Assembly (NCBI RefSeq): GCF_001644645.1 | Contig: NZ_CP011390.1 | Coordinates: 1,302,001-1,366,000, forward strand | DNA: 64,000 nucleotides | Reading direction: 5' to 3' | Origin: Flavisolibacter tropicus | GTDB taxonomy: Bacteria > Bacteroidota > Bacteroidia > Chitinophagales > Chitinophagaceae | Shown here: one piece after another, positions 44,735 through 53,774 of the stretch | Position numbering within the stretch: the first letter of the stretch is position 1 | Layout: each line of letters opens with the position of its first letter | Translations under genes and position numbers: made by a program | Notes under the pieces: generated by a model | What the model was told of the DNA's origin: nothing | What the model saw: only the letters and a program-made list of their open reading frames with translations | Databases searched by the model: none

Positions 44735-45733
44735 CTAAAATGTAGCGCCAACGCTTACTGCAAACGCAGTTGTAAAATTGTTCTGTTTAGCTGGCAGATA
44801 GTAGTCAAATCCTATTTGCGGTTGAATGTAGAATTTATCCCAACTAGCCTCCGATTTGAAAAAAGCGGTTACAGATAATGGTTGAAATCCATGTCGACTA
44901 TCCAACTGTACATTCTCGGTATTGTACAAAATATTATTACTGGACTTTTGAGGTAGCAAATAAGAATTGCTTGTTTGATTAAAACCAAAGCGCTGCGTAC
45001 CAGATGTAAATACAAGCAGTGGTGTAAAACGTAATGATGTTCTTGGCCCCAATTTATCCAGCCAGTAAAAGTCATGGCGAACAGATGCAGAAACAGTAAA
45101 GTCATTGACCTTTTCAACAGTCTCTACTACTGTATAACCTGCGTTTGTACGTTTACGCAGTAGTTTGATCATTTTCTCTTGCTGTTCATAAGCAGTTCTA
45201 CTACCCCATCCATAAATAGCGGTAATGGATGGTTTAACCCATGCTTTTTTATAGGTAAAATAAACGGAGGCCTCATTTTCTAATGGAGAAGTATAAAAGG
45301 ACAATGAGTCCTTAGTAAAATAATGCGTTAAGCTAGCCCCAGTAAAAAAATCCTTATTCCTTAAATAATCATATGAACCGCTGATTAAATATTGAAAAGC
45401 ATTCCATTTATCACCATCATTAGCAATGACTGTAGAAGCACTTAAACCTAAACCGCTTTTATGGTAGTATCCCAAAGATGGTGTCAAGCTCATCTTTCTA
45501 TCTACCGCCATTAACGTACTACTCGTATTGGTAAAATTGAAGTAGTTATTAGCAATAGTAGCATTTACTATAAAAAATGTTCGGGGAGCAGTTAAGGAAT
45601 CTAAAAAGTTATCCAACTCATTAAACAGATCGTTATAATATTCAGTACTATCTATAGGGGTAGCTTTCTTTTGCGCAATACTACTGTTACTGAGCAGTAG
45701 AAAACTTAAAGCACAAAAAAATGTTTTATACAT
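44735..45733 (-). CDS. outer-membrane beta-barrel protein of unknown function
   Basis: A 332-residue protein with signal peptide (1-20, ending SIAQ), an acidic segment (STEYYNDLFNELDNFLDSL) and then alternating amphipathic strands up to a terminal Phe (AVSVGATF), the outer-membrane insertion signal. Patterns such as LGYYHKSGLGLSASTVI and YLISGSYDYLRNKDFFTGAS are common to Bacteroidota barrels that lack characterised relatives. It lies 102 bp upstream of the PorT-like gene and points the same way. No transport substrate can be assigned. Confidence 0.75.
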   Translation of the reverse strand: MYKTFFCALSFLLLSNSSIAQKKATPIDSTEYYNDLFNELDNFLDSLTAPRTFFIVNATIANNYFNFTNTSSTLMAVDRKMSLTPSLGYYHKSGLGLSASTVIANDGDKWNAFQYLISGSYDYLRNKDFFTGASLTHYFTKDSLSFYTSPLENEASVYFTYKKAWVKPSITAIYGWGSRTAYEQQEKMIKLLRKRTNAGYTVVETVEKVNDFTVSASVRHDFYWLDKLGPRTSLRFTPLLVFTSGTQRFGFNQTSNSYLLPQKSSNNILYNTENVQLDSRHGFQPLSVTAFFKSEASWDKFYIQPQIGFDYYLPAKQNNFTTAFAVSVGATF

Positions 45734-45825
45734 AGTATTATTTATAGCGTTAAGGATGCTAGATTCTAGAATTTATATTCACCTAAATAAATATAGACGG
45801 CGCAAATATCCATTTAGTTTGCCAA

Positions 45826-47076
45826 TTAATTAAGTTCAAATAAAGTAATTTCTGGCAAAATCCCCACACGCCCAGGATAGCCCAAAAACCCAAACCCCCT
45901 GTTTACATACAGGTGCTGCTGATGGTTTTTATATAAACCTGCCCACTGTTTATAAACATACTGAACCGGGCTCCATTTTAACCACGGAATCTCTACGCCA
46001 AATTGCATGCCGTGTGTATGTCCGGATAACATCAAATCAATATCCTTATACTTTTCAAGCACTTCTGCCTCCCAATGAGAAGGGTCATGACTCATTAACA
46101 CTTTAAAAGGTATGCCATCGGTGCCGGCATGAGCAAGATTCATTTTACCATATTTAGGGAAACGAGCTTTTGCACTCCAGTTTTCAATGCCTAATAAGGC
46201 TATTTTTTGCCCTTCGCGCTCCAATATCACATGTTCATTCATAAGTAAACGCCATCCCATTTCAGCATGTGTGCTTTTTAGTCTTTCCAGGTTTTGTTCT
46301 TTTAGTTTCCGGCTTTCCCATTGTACGTAATCGCCATAATCGTGATTCCCTAATATAGAAAATACCCCCATTGGAGCCTTTAACTGGCTAAAAATGTCTT
46401 TATAATCATTCATTTCTTCCGCACGATTGTTCACAAGATCACCTGTAAAGAGGATAAGATCGGGGTTTAACTTCTGGATCATTCTAATACCATGGTGAAC
46501 AGCTTCCTTATTTGTAAAGCTCCCGCTATGAATATCTGATATTTGAACAACGCGCATGCCTTTAAATGAAGCTGGTAAGTTTTTAAAGCTGATAGGAATT
46601 CTTTTTATCCGGTAATTGTATTTATTAGAAAATCCATAGATCAAAGAACTAAATAAACCACCGCCGGCAGCTATCCCTAACCAGTTTAAAAATACCGATC
46701 GGGAAATATGCTCCCCAGATTCTATATCTTCTCCCTCCGTATTTGGAAAGAATAGCTTCCCCGAAGCCCATTGAAATAGCCGGCGTATGTCATCGATCAA
46801 CAGGAATAATGCAGTTATTAATTTGGCAAAGAATAACCCAATCAAAACCGCAAATAAAACACTACATACTTGACCATGAAACCTTTCCAAGTTTAAATAC
46901 GGCAAAAACACATACGTTAAGAGCGCTAATACAGAAATAGTCCAATAAATAATGGTTACTGCAAAACGCACCTTAGGCGATGCCCCCTGTGCTACAAATC
47001 GCACTGCCTGGTACACATAAATGTCCAGCAATAGCATTAAAATCGCTAAAACAAGCCCAAAAGAGGAATTCCGCAT
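45826..47076 (-). CDS. membrane-anchored metallophosphoesterase (YaeI/YkuE-like)
   Basis: A 416-residue protein with four hydrophobic segments in the first ~155 residues (three clustered in the first 105, one near 130-150) and then a calcineurin-like phosphoesterase domain. All metal motifs are present: VVQISDIHSGSF, PDLILFTGDLVNN, FSILGNHDYGDY, VLMSHDPSHW and LMLSGHTHGMQFG. Relatives hydrolyse phosphodiesters such as UDP-diacylglucosamine or act on unknown substrates. The catalytic domain is followed by QYVYKQWAGLYKNHQQHLYV, typical of this branch. The gene is divergent from the UPF0173 gene. Confidence 0.88.
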   Translation of the reverse strand: MRNSSFGLVLAILMLLLDIYVYQAVRFVAQGASPKVRFAVTIIYWTISVLALLTYVFLPYLNLERFHGQVCSVLFAVLIGLFFAKLITALFLLIDDIRRLFQWASGKLFFPNTEGEDIESGEHISRSVFLNWLGIAAGGGLFSSLIYGFSNKYNYRIKRIPISFKNLPASFKGMRVVQISDIHSGSFTNKEAVHHGIRMIQKLNPDLILFTGDLVNNRAEEMNDYKDIFSQLKAPMGVFSILGNHDYGDYVQWESRKLKEQNLERLKSTHAEMGWRLLMNEHVILEREGQKIALLGIENWSAKARFPKYGKMNLAHAGTDGIPFKVLMSHDPSHWEAEVLEKYKDIDLMLSGHTHGMQFGVEIPWLKWSPVQYVYKQWAGLYKNHQQHLYVNRGFGFLGYPGRVGILPEITLFELN

Positions 47077-47201
47077 AGTATGGTATAATAAGAGTGCAAA
47101 TAAGTAAAGTTTTGGAAATCATAGGTGTTAACTTCTATTTCTGCTATTTTGCATAAGTAAAATGTATTTTTGCGAGGCTTTATCCTTAAATCTGCTATTT
47201 T

Positions 47202-47882
47202 ATGAAGTTGACTTATTATGGACATGCTTGTTTTGCAGTAGAGGCTGGCGGTAAAAACTTGTTATTTGATCCCTTTATTACGCCAAATGAGTTGGCTAAA
47301 CACGTGGATATCAATAACATAAAAGCCGACTATATTCTAATTTCACATGGCCATGGGGATCATGTGGCAGACTGTACAGCTATTGCTAAAAATAACGATT
47401 CCACAGTAATAGGTGCTTTTGAAGTGGCAGAATGGGCAGGCAAACAAGGTATTACCAATACCCATCCTATGAATACTGGAGGTAAAAGGGCATTTGATTT
47501 TGGTACAGTTAAGTGTGTTAATGCCATTCATTCCTCAGTTATGCCTGACGGCAGTTATGGGGCTAATCCTATGGGCTTTGTAATTACCACTAATGATAAA
47601 AACTTTTATTACAGTGGCGATACAGCTTTAACTATGGATATGCAACTCATACCTCGCTGGGCCAAACTAGACTTTGCAGTCCTTTGCATCGGTGATAACT
47701 TCACGATGGGTTATGAGGATGCTATCGAAGCGGCACGTATGGTTCAGTGTACAAAAGTGATAGGAGTTCATTACGACACATTTGGGTATATTAAAATAGA
47801 CCGTGATAAAGTAAAACGGGCATTTACAGATGCAGGAATCATTTTATACCTTCCAGAGATAGGCGAAAGCGTAGATCTCTGA
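47202..47882 (+). CDS. UPF0173-type metal-dependent hydrolase
   Basis: A 226-residue metallo-beta-lactamase-fold protein. It starts MKLTYYGHACFAVEAGGKNL and has DPFITPNELAK, the metal-binding ILISHGHGDHVADC, VNAIHSS, YYSGDTALTMDMQL and IGVHYDTFGYI, all hallmarks of the UPF0173 group. The group is widespread and soluble; the physiological substrate is unknown. A TATTTTTG sequence at 47,165-47,172 could be the -7 element of its promoter, although a -33 TTG at the right spacing is lacking. Confidence 0.88.
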   Translation: MKLTYYGHACFAVEAGGKNLLFDPFITPNELAKHVDINNIKADYILISHGHGDHVADCTAIAKNNDSTVIGAFEVAEWAGKQGITNTHPMNTGGKRAFDFGTVKCVNAIHSSVMPDGSYGANPMGFVITTNDKNFYYSGDTALTMDMQLIPRWAKLDFAVLCIGDNFTMGYEDAIEAARMVQCTKVIGVHYDTFGYIKIDRDKVKRAFTDAGIILYLPEIGESVDL

Positions 47883-47994
47883 TCTATGGATATCCAACCA
47901 CTGAAAGCCTCAATTTTGCGGTTGAAGTCGCAATACTAAAGAAAAACAAACACAATACAAGACACAAAAACCCCCTTCTGGGATAGGATTTAAT

Positions 47995-48798
47995 ATGGCA
48001 AGAATTATTGGTGTAGCCAATCAAAAAGGCGGTGTAGGTAAAACCACCACAGCAATTAACCTGGCAGCTTCTTTTGGCGTTTTGGAATACAAAACTTTGT
48101 TGGTAGATGCTGACCCTCAGGCAAACAGTACAACAGGGGTTGGTTTTGACCTCCAAAACGTTACGCAAAGCCTGTACGACTGCATGGTCAATGAAGCTAC
48201 AGCAAAAGATGTCATCTTGAAAACGGATATCCCCAATCTAGACCTCATCCCTTCTCATATTGATCTGGTAGGTGCGGAAATTGAAATGATCAATTATCCT
48301 AACCGGGAAGCTGTTTTAAAGCAACTGCTTCAGCCCATTAAGGACGACTACGATTTCATTGTTATTGATTGTTCTCCGTCCCTTGGCTTGATCACGGTAA
48401 ACGCTTTAACCGCGTCAGACTCTGTTATAGTACCTGTACAGTGTGAATTCTTTGCCTTAGAAGGTCTCGGTAAGCTATTGAACACGATCAAGATTGTACA
48501 AAGCCGCTTGAATACCGACTTGATTATTGAAGGTATTTTAATGACGATGTACGACGGTCGTCTACGCTTATGTAACCAGGTTGTAGGCGAAGTACGACGT
48601 CACTTTGAAGAGCTGGTTTTTAGTACAATCGTTCATAGAAACGCCCGTCTAAGTGAAGCTCCAAGCGTGGGCAAGCCTGTCATTCTATATGATGCACATA
48701 GCAAGGGTTCTGCTAATTACCTTAACCTGGCAAAAGAAATTCTTCAAAAGAACAATTTAACCAAGATCAGCCAGGAAGAACGTACACTGGAACTATAG
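47995..48798 (+). CDS. parA: chromosome partitioning ATPase ParA/Soj
   Basis: A 267-residue Walker-type ATPase. The deviant Walker A IGVANQKGGVGKTTTAINLA (about 4-23), LVDADPQANSTTGVG, FIVIDCSPSLGLITVNAL and VPVQCEFFALEGLGKLL are those of chromosomal Soj-type ParA. It lacks the N-terminal DNA-binding extension of plasmid ParA proteins. Together with ParB, 111 bp downstream, it would segregate the replication-origin region. The operon continues through a DUF5683 gene to dapB. Confidence 0.95.
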   Translation: MARIIGVANQKGGVGKTTTAINLAASFGVLEYKTLLVDADPQANSTTGVGFDLQNVTQSLYDCMVNEATAKDVILKTDIPNLDLIPSHIDLVGAEIEMINYPNREAVLKQLLQPIKDDYDFIVIDCSPSLGLITVNALTASDSVIVPVQCEFFALEGLGKLLNTIKIVQSRLNTDLIIEGILMTMYDGRLRLCNQVVGEVRRHFEELVFSTIVHRNARLSEAPSVGKPVILYDAHSKGSANYLNLAKEILQKNNLTKISQEERTLEL

Positions 48799-48909
48799 AT
48801 TTATGATTTCAGATGGAAATTTCTAACGGCTGAATCTTATACTAAAACTAATTTTGCATGCATTTCAGTATTCTTTTTGATACTGAAATATAGAAATCTG
48901 ATTATAATA

Positions 48910-49827
48910 ATGAGTACTCCCAAACAAAATAAAGAGGCATTAGGCAAAGGCATTCGCTCGCTTTTGCAAAGCATCGACTCCGATCTTAAAACAACTGCAG
49001 GCAGCTTAAAAGCCAAGGTAGTAGAAGAAGCTACAGGAGTTATCCGCATTCCCATTGAAAACATAGAGGCCAACCCAAAGCAGCCTCGTCGTGATTTTGA
49101 TGAGCAAGCTTTGCAGGAATTAGCCAGCTCTATTAAGCTGCACGATATCATTCAGCCAATTACTGTTTCAAGAATTGCTGGTAATAAATACCGCTTGATC
49201 TCTGGTGAACGTCGCTGGAGAGCTTCTAAAATAGCTGGTCTAAAAGACATCCCTGCCTATATCCGTCAAGCTAACGATCAGGAATTACTGGAGTTGGCAT
49301 TATTGGAGAACTTACAGCGTGAAGACTTAAATGCAATGGAAATTGCATTAAGCTATAAGCGTATGATGGAAGAATTAACCCATACCCAGGAACAAGTGGC
49401 TGAGCGTATGGGGAAAGATAGAAGTACGGTTACCAACTACATCCGCCTTTTAAAACTGCCACCAGATATTCAGGTTGCTGTTAGAAACGGTGAAATAAGC
49501 ATGGGCCATGCGCGCGCATTGATTAATGTTGATACGATCGATAAGCAACTTTATATTTTTGATGAGATCAAATCAAAAGGACTCTCTGTACGCCAAACTG
49601 AGAACTTGGTGCGTAACCTTTATAAAGAGGGTGAAGAAAAGAAACCCGCTACTACTAATAGCCTACCTGTAGTTTATCAAAAGATTGAAGATAAGTTGGC
49701 TTCACATTTTAGTACTAGAGTAAAACTTCGTCATAGTAAAAATGGTAGTGGACAAATCACTTTCGATTATTACTCGCTGGAAGAAATGAATAAGCTGTTG
49801 GATTTAATGCAAATTACCATTGACTAA
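48910..49827 (+). CDS. parB: chromosome partitioning protein ParB/Spo0J
   Basis: A 305-residue protein from ATG 48,910; an upstream TTG/ATG-like extension to 48,877 is not needed, since MSTPKQNKEALGKGIRSLLQ is the normal ParB start. The CTPase/parS-binding core includes IPIENIEANPKQPRRDFDEQ, ISGERRWRASKIAG, ALLENLQREDLNAMEIA and the helix-turn-helix TQEQVAERMGKDRSTVTNYI, followed by a C-terminal dimerisation region. No parS-like perfect palindrome was noticed in this window. Confidence 0.94.
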   Translation: MSTPKQNKEALGKGIRSLLQSIDSDLKTTAGSLKAKVVEEATGVIRIPIENIEANPKQPRRDFDEQALQELASSIKLHDIIQPITVSRIAGNKYRLISGERRWRASKIAGLKDIPAYIRQANDQELLELALLENLQREDLNAMEIALSYKRMMEELTHTQEQVAERMGKDRSTVTNYIRLLKLPPDIQVAVRNGEISMGHARALINVDTIDKQLYIFDEIKSKGLSVRQTENLVRNLYKEGEEKKPATTNSLPVVYQKIEDKLASHFSTRVKLRHSKNGSGQITFDYYSLEEMNKLLDLMQITID

Positions 49828-50440
49828 AAAAATCCTACATAGCTTTTTTCTGATAGGCCTACTTCTTATTGTATTTAACAACAGAGCTAGGGGGCAAGTT
49901 ATTCGCGATTCTGCTGGAAGGCGGATTGAAGTGGGTACAACACCTGATCAAAAAATAGATTCTGTTTTAAACACGCATTCGCCCAGAAAGGCAGCCATCC
50001 GCTCTGCTATCATTCCAGGGTGGGGACAAGCATACAATAAAAAATATTGGAAGATTCCAATCGTTTATGCAGCATTGGGTACATCTGCCTATGTTTTCTA
50101 CTACAACTTAACTTGGTACAAAAGATGTCGATATGCGTATACAGTGGCTGTAACCGATGATGTTGCTCATTATGACGATGTATATATTAAGCTACAGCCT
50201 TTTGTTAAAAACCCCAATGGAGAAGGTACACTCAAAATTTATAGAAACGATTATCGTCGCTATATCGATTACTCAGTAGTAGCTTTTGTTTTGCTATGGG
50301 GTCTTAATGTAGTAGACGCCACTGTTGACGCACATCTAAAAAGCTTTGATGTCAGTCCGGACCTTAGCTTCCAAATCAAACCAGGCTATAGCGAATTAGG
50401 AAACACCCACGGCATCAGTTTAGTTTTAGCATTTAAATAA
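49820..50440 (+). CDS. DUF5683 membrane protein
   Basis: A 206-residue protein starting at a TTG that overlaps the parB stop by 8 bp. A signal-like hydrophobic start (about 8-21) is followed by the DUF5683 core HSPRKAAIRSAIIPGWGQAY, NKKYWKIPIVYAALGTSAYV and a second hydrophobic segment near residues 152-170. The family is found next to parB in many Bacteroidota and is of unknown function. Translational coupling to ParB suggests linked expression rather than a shared mechanism. Confidence 0.85.
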   Translation: MTKKILHSFFLIGLLLIVFNNRARGQVIRDSAGRRIEVGTTPDQKIDSVLNTHSPRKAAIRSAIIPGWGQAYNKKYWKIPIVYAALGTSAYVFYYNLTWYKRCRYAYTVAVTDDVAHYDDVYIKLQPFVKNPNGEGTLKIYRNDYRRYIDYSVVAFVLLWGLNVVDATVDAHLKSFDVSPDLSFQIKPGYSELGNTHGISLVLAFK

Positions 50441-50452
50441 ACCTCATTATAT

Positions 50453-51172
50453 ATGCGCATTGCACTGATTGGCTATGGAAAAATGGGCCAACTAATTGAA
50501 GAAATTGCTTTAGAAAAAGGGCACACAATAACATTACGTATCTCTGAAGATAACTTAAACGACTTTACTGCCGCTAACCTTGCCGATACAGATGTAGCTA
50601 TAGAGTTTACAGCCCCACACGCTGCATATGATAACGTAAAGAAGTGTATCGACTTTGGTGTTCCAGTCGTTTGCGGATCTACAGGATGGAATGCGCAGCT
50701 TCCAGAAATGAAAGAATATTGCCAGTCAAAAGGAGGTGCTTTCTTACACTCCTCAAACTTCAGCATTGGCGTTAATATTTTCTTTGAAGTCAACTCGCTG
50801 TTAGCAAAACTAATGGCCAAACAGCCTTCTTATGAGGTAGCAGTAAAAGAAATCCATCACACACATAAAAAGGATGCTCCAAGCGGTACTGCCGTAACAA
50901 TTGCTGAGCAAATTCTGCAACACATTACTCGAAAACAAAACTGGGTAAATACTGCAGAAGCCGCATCGAATGAACTATCGATCGTTAGCGAACGTATTGA
51001 TCCTGCCCCCGGTACTCATGAAGTAAAATATACTTCTGAAATCGATGATATTGAAATCATCCATACCGCCCACAACCGTAAAGGTTTCGCTTCTGGCGCT
51101 GTTCTTGCCGCAGAGTTTCTGAAAGGCAAAAAGGGTGTATTTAATATGAAAGATGTATTGTCTGAGTTATAA
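50453..51172 (+). CDS. dapB: 4-hydroxy-tetrahydrodipicolinate reductase
   Basis: A 239-residue short-form DapB, which reduces dihydrodipicolinate in lysine/diaminopimelate synthesis. NAD(P) motif MRIALIGYGKMGQLIEEIA, VCGSTGWN, SNFSIGVNIFFEVN and the catalytic EIHHTHKKDAPSGTAVTIAE (His and Lys) are intact. It lies 12 bp after the DUF5683 gene and ends the operon at a strong hairpin. dapF of the same pathway is about 8 kb downstream. Confidence 0.95.
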   Translation: MRIALIGYGKMGQLIEEIALEKGHTITLRISEDNLNDFTAANLADTDVAIEFTAPHAAYDNVKKCIDFGVPVVCGSTGWNAQLPEMKEYCQSKGGAFLHSSNFSIGVNIFFEVNSLLAKLMAKQPSYEVAVKEIHHTHKKDAPSGTAVTIAEQILQHITRKQNWVNTAEAASNELSIVSERIDPAPGTHEVKYTSEIDDIEIIHTAHNRKGFASGAVLAAEFLKGKKGVFNMKDVLSEL

Positions 51173-51229
51173 AACAGAACAAGGATTATCTTGATCCTAC
51201 AGGATCTTGTAGGAATAGAACAAGATCAC

Positions 51230-51272
51230 TATAAAAGAAAAGCTGGCCCTAAAAGCCAGCTTTTCTTTTATA
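51230..51272. terminator. strong hairpin terminator after dapB
   Basis: An 18-bp perfect stem, tataaaagaaaagctggc and its complement (51,230-51,247 and 51,255-51,272), has a 7-base loop. A- and T-rich arms give a T-run on both strands. A second, smaller hairpin (gatcttgt/acaagatc, 51,203-51,227) precedes it. Confidence 0.88.
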
Positions 51273-51374
51273 GTTCAGTATTCACTTTTTCTCTTTTCCT
51301 CCTTCCCCTCTTTTAACCTCTTAACTTCCTTGTTAACCTATCAACTTAAATCAGCCATCTTCAAATCGGCCATT

Positions 51375-51414
51375 TCTCCCTAATCCGCCAATCTCCTCAA
51401 ATCCCGGTTCAGAC
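51375..51414 (+). repeat. 40-bp dispersed repeat, copy A
   Basis: Ungapped match to 53,623-53,662 and 54,154-54,193; it starts tctccctaatcc and ends aaatcccggttcagac. It abuts the 3' end of the threonine-dehydrogenase-like gene. Confidence 0.75.
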
Positions 51415-52364
51415 TACCCCTGACTCTTCAAGTTTGTCAACATATCCGCCGTCATCTTATCCAAGTTATATTCAGGCGCCCAGCCCCAATCTGCACGCGC
51501 TACACTATCATCAATACTCTGTGGCCAACTGTCAGCTATAGACTGACGATAATCAGGCTCATAACTCATCGTAAATTCTGGAATATGCTTTTGAATCGAA
51601 GCCGCAATTTCTTCTGGAGAGAAACTCATAGCGGACAGGTTATAAGAGGTACGCACTTTAATTTTTTCAATCGGAGCTTCCATCAATTCTATCGTAGCAC
51701 GAATAGCATCTGGCATATACATCATTGGCAAATAGGTACCTTTTTCCAGGAAAGAAGTATATGATTTTTCGGCTAATGCTTCATGATAGATTTCCACAGC
51801 ATAATCGGTTGTGCCCCCACCTGGTGCTGACTTATAAGAGATCAAACCTGGATAACGTAAACTACGTACGTCTACGCCAAACTTATGAAAGTAGTAATTA
51901 CACCAAAACTCTCCTGCATACTTGCTGATACCATAAACTGTTGTAGGCTCAATAATGGTTTGTTGAGGACAGTTCTGCTTTGGCGAAGTAGGACCAAAAA
52001 CAGCAATGGAACTTGGCCAATATACTTTGGTCAACTTTTCTTCACGGGCTATATCCAGCACGTTTAGTAAGCCTTGCATATTCAAGTGCCAGGCAAGATT
52101 TGGATTCTTCTCCCCGGTTGCTGATAGAATTGCTGCCAGCAAATAGATCTGTGTCACATTTTGACGGATCACTTGCACATGCAACATTTCTTTATTCATT
52201 ACGTCCATGCTCACATAGGGGCCAGTTCCTTCCAATAATGGGTTTTGCTCTCTTAGATCAGAAGCAATTACATTCTGAGCACCATAAATTTTACGTAGGG
52301 CTAACGTCAGTTCTACACCTATTTGTCCTGAAGCACCAATAACAAGTATTTTTTCCTGTTTCAT
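51414..52364 (-). CDS. NAD-dependent epimerase/dehydratase, L-threonine 3-dehydrogenase type
   Basis: A 316-residue extended SDR enzyme. ILVIGASGQIGVELTLAL (about 5-22) binds NAD, and YWPSSIAVFG and TVYGISKYAGEFWC hold the Ser and YxxxK catalytic residues. GGTTDYAVEIYHEAL and YLPMMYMPDAIRATIELM match the SDR-type threonine dehydrogenases known from Flavobacterium and Cytophaga relatives, which oxidise threonine to 2-amino-3-ketobutyrate. Substrate assignment is from motif similarity. The last codons run into a copy of the 40-bp repeat. Confidence 0.85.
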   Translation of the reverse strand: MKQEKILVIGASGQIGVELTLALRKIYGAQNVIASDLREQNPLLEGTGPYVSMDVMNKEMLHVQVIRQNVTQIYLLAAILSATGEKNPNLAWHLNMQGLLNVLDIAREEKLTKVYWPSSIAVFGPTSPKQNCPQQTIIEPTTVYGISKYAGEFWCNYYFHKFGVDVRSLRYPGLISYKSAPGGGTTDYAVEIYHEALAEKSYTSFLEKGTYLPMMYMPDAIRATIELMEAPIEKIKVRTSYNLSAMSFSPEEIAASIQKHIPEFTMSYEPDYRQSIADSWPQSIDDSVARADWGWAPEYNLDKMTADMLTNLKSQG

Positions 52365-52618
52365 ACAGCAATAAAATCAATTAAAGGGTGTAAAAGTAAG
52401 CATTGGCACTCAACCAAAAACCAGAAACCTAGATGAGCTGAAAGATGAGACAACAAGCTGCAAACTTAAAAATGTAGGCTGTACGCTGATAGTCAAAAAT
52501 GAAAGGTGAAAAGGATTACAGACAAAGCCAACAATCTACAATAAGCAATGTTTTTTTGCCAAGTGTCAACTCTTAACTGCCAACTACCAACTTACTCACC
52601 ATTCCCTACCTTTGCGCC
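52365..52618. other. spacer upstream of kdsA
   Basis: 254 bp between divergent genes. Nothing beyond the -7-like element next to kdsA is recognised; small repeats of the caact/ccaac kind occur near 52,565-52,590. Confidence 0.3.
52607..52614 (+). promoter_or_regulatory. -7 element of kdsA, possibly leaderless
   Basis: TACCTTTG is a perfect TAnnTTTG match ending only 4 bp before the kdsA ATG. Initiation at the usual distance would fall on or next to the start codon, giving a leaderless or near-leaderless mRNA. The -33 TTG is absent at the expected spacing. Confidence 0.4.
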
Positions 52619-53443
52619 ATGAATTCGTTTTTAGAGCCTTTATTTAGTAATCAAGAGTATGATAAGCAATCTTTCTTTTTGATTGCTGGCCCCTGTGTAG
52701 TAGAAAGTAAAGAATTGGTTCACCAGGTGGGCGAACAGGTAAGCGCTATTTGCAAAAAACATGGTATCCCATACATATTAAAAGCTTCATACCGTAAAGC
52801 TAATCGTACAAGCGCTTCTTCGTTTACCGGCTTAGGCGACGAATTAGGCTTGCAGATTTTACACGATGCAGGTAAAGCGTTAGGACTACCTACTACTACA
52901 GATATCCACACAGAAAAAGAAGCTGAGTTGGCAGCTAAGTATGTAGATGTGCTTCAAATACCCGCCTTCCTTTGCCGCCAAACGGACTTATTGGTAGCTG
53001 CTGCAAATACGGGTAAAATTGTCAACGTAAAAAAGGGACAGTTTGTAAGTGGTGAAGCCATGAAGTTTGCTGTAGAAAAGATTAAAAACGCTGGTAATGA
53101 TAAAGTGATGCTAACCGAAAGAGGCACCACCTTTGGATATCAGGATCTGGTGGTTGATTACCGCAATATTCCTTTAATGCAACAAGCGGGCACTCCTGTA
53201 ATTATGGACTGCACACACAGCCTCCAACAGCCTAATCAAACCAGCGGTGTTACAGGTGGCAATCCTCAATTGATTGGTACTATAGCCAAGGCGGCCATTG
53301 CTGCTGGGGCCGATGGTCTCTTTATTGAAACCCATCCAGACCCTGCTTGTGCCAAGAGTGATGGTGCCAACATGCTTCGTTTAGAACTTTTAGAAGACCT
53401 ATTGATCCAATTAAAGAAAATTCGCGCCGCCGTAACAGCCTAA
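52619..53443 (+). CDS. kdsA: 3-deoxy-8-phosphooctulonate synthase
   Basis: A 274-residue KDO-8-phosphate synthase, which condenses phosphoenolpyruvate with arabinose 5-phosphate for the lipopolysaccharide core. FLIAGPCVVESKELV (about 21-35), KASYRKANRTSASSFTGLG, TDIHTEKEAELAAKYVDVLQ, MLTERGTTFGYQDLVVDYRN, DCTHSLQQPN and LFIETHPDPACAKSDGAN are all conserved. The upstream region shows no Shine-Dalgarno. It stands alone between repeat-rich spacers. Confidence 0.96.
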   Translation: MNSFLEPLFSNQEYDKQSFFLIAGPCVVESKELVHQVGEQVSAICKKHGIPYILKASYRKANRTSASSFTGLGDELGLQILHDAGKALGLPTTTDIHTEKEAELAAKYVDVLQIPAFLCRQTDLLVAAANTGKIVNVKKGQFVSGEAMKFAVEKIKNAGNDKVMLTERGTTFGYQDLVVDYRNIPLMQQAGTPVIMDCTHSLQQPNQTSGVTGGNPQLIGTIAKAAIAAGADGLFIETHPDPACAKSDGANMLRLELLEDLLIQLKKIRAAVTA

Positions 53444-53520
53444 GCTCAAAACAACTATTTAAAAGCTTGTTTGAGCCCTGAAATATCAGCAACATTACTT
53501 CCCCTATAATATTACTTTTT

Positions 53521-53553
53521 AGATATTCCATATCTATGAGATATGGAATATCT
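53521..53553. other. 15-bp perfect palindrome after kdsA
   Basis: agatattccatatct (53,521-53,535) and agatatggaatatct (53,539-53,553) are exact reverse complements around atg. The stem is AT-rich and not followed by a good T-run, so it may be a protein-binding site or a weak terminator for kdsA. Confidence 0.6.
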
Positions 53554-53622
53554 ATTCCCCAATTAGAATAACTTATAGCTCTCACATAATTTCTCCGGCA
53601 GCCCTAATCTAAAATTCCCTAT

Positions 53623-53662
53623 TTTCCCTAATCCCTAAATCTCCCCAAATCATGGTTCAGAC
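53623..53662 (+). repeat. 40-bp dispersed repeat, copy B
   Basis: Ungapped relative of 51,375-51,414 and 54,154-54,193; differs from copy C at about five positions, with atcatggttcagac in place of the cccggttc end. Confidence 0.75.
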
Positions 53663-53774
53663 CATCCCTCACTTCCACGGTCAATCCAATCCGCCATCCT
53701 AAAATCAGCCATCAGCCATGCTACCTTCCCTGCCATTTCCCTCTACCTTCAGTACTCCTCCTCTGTCCCTTCAT

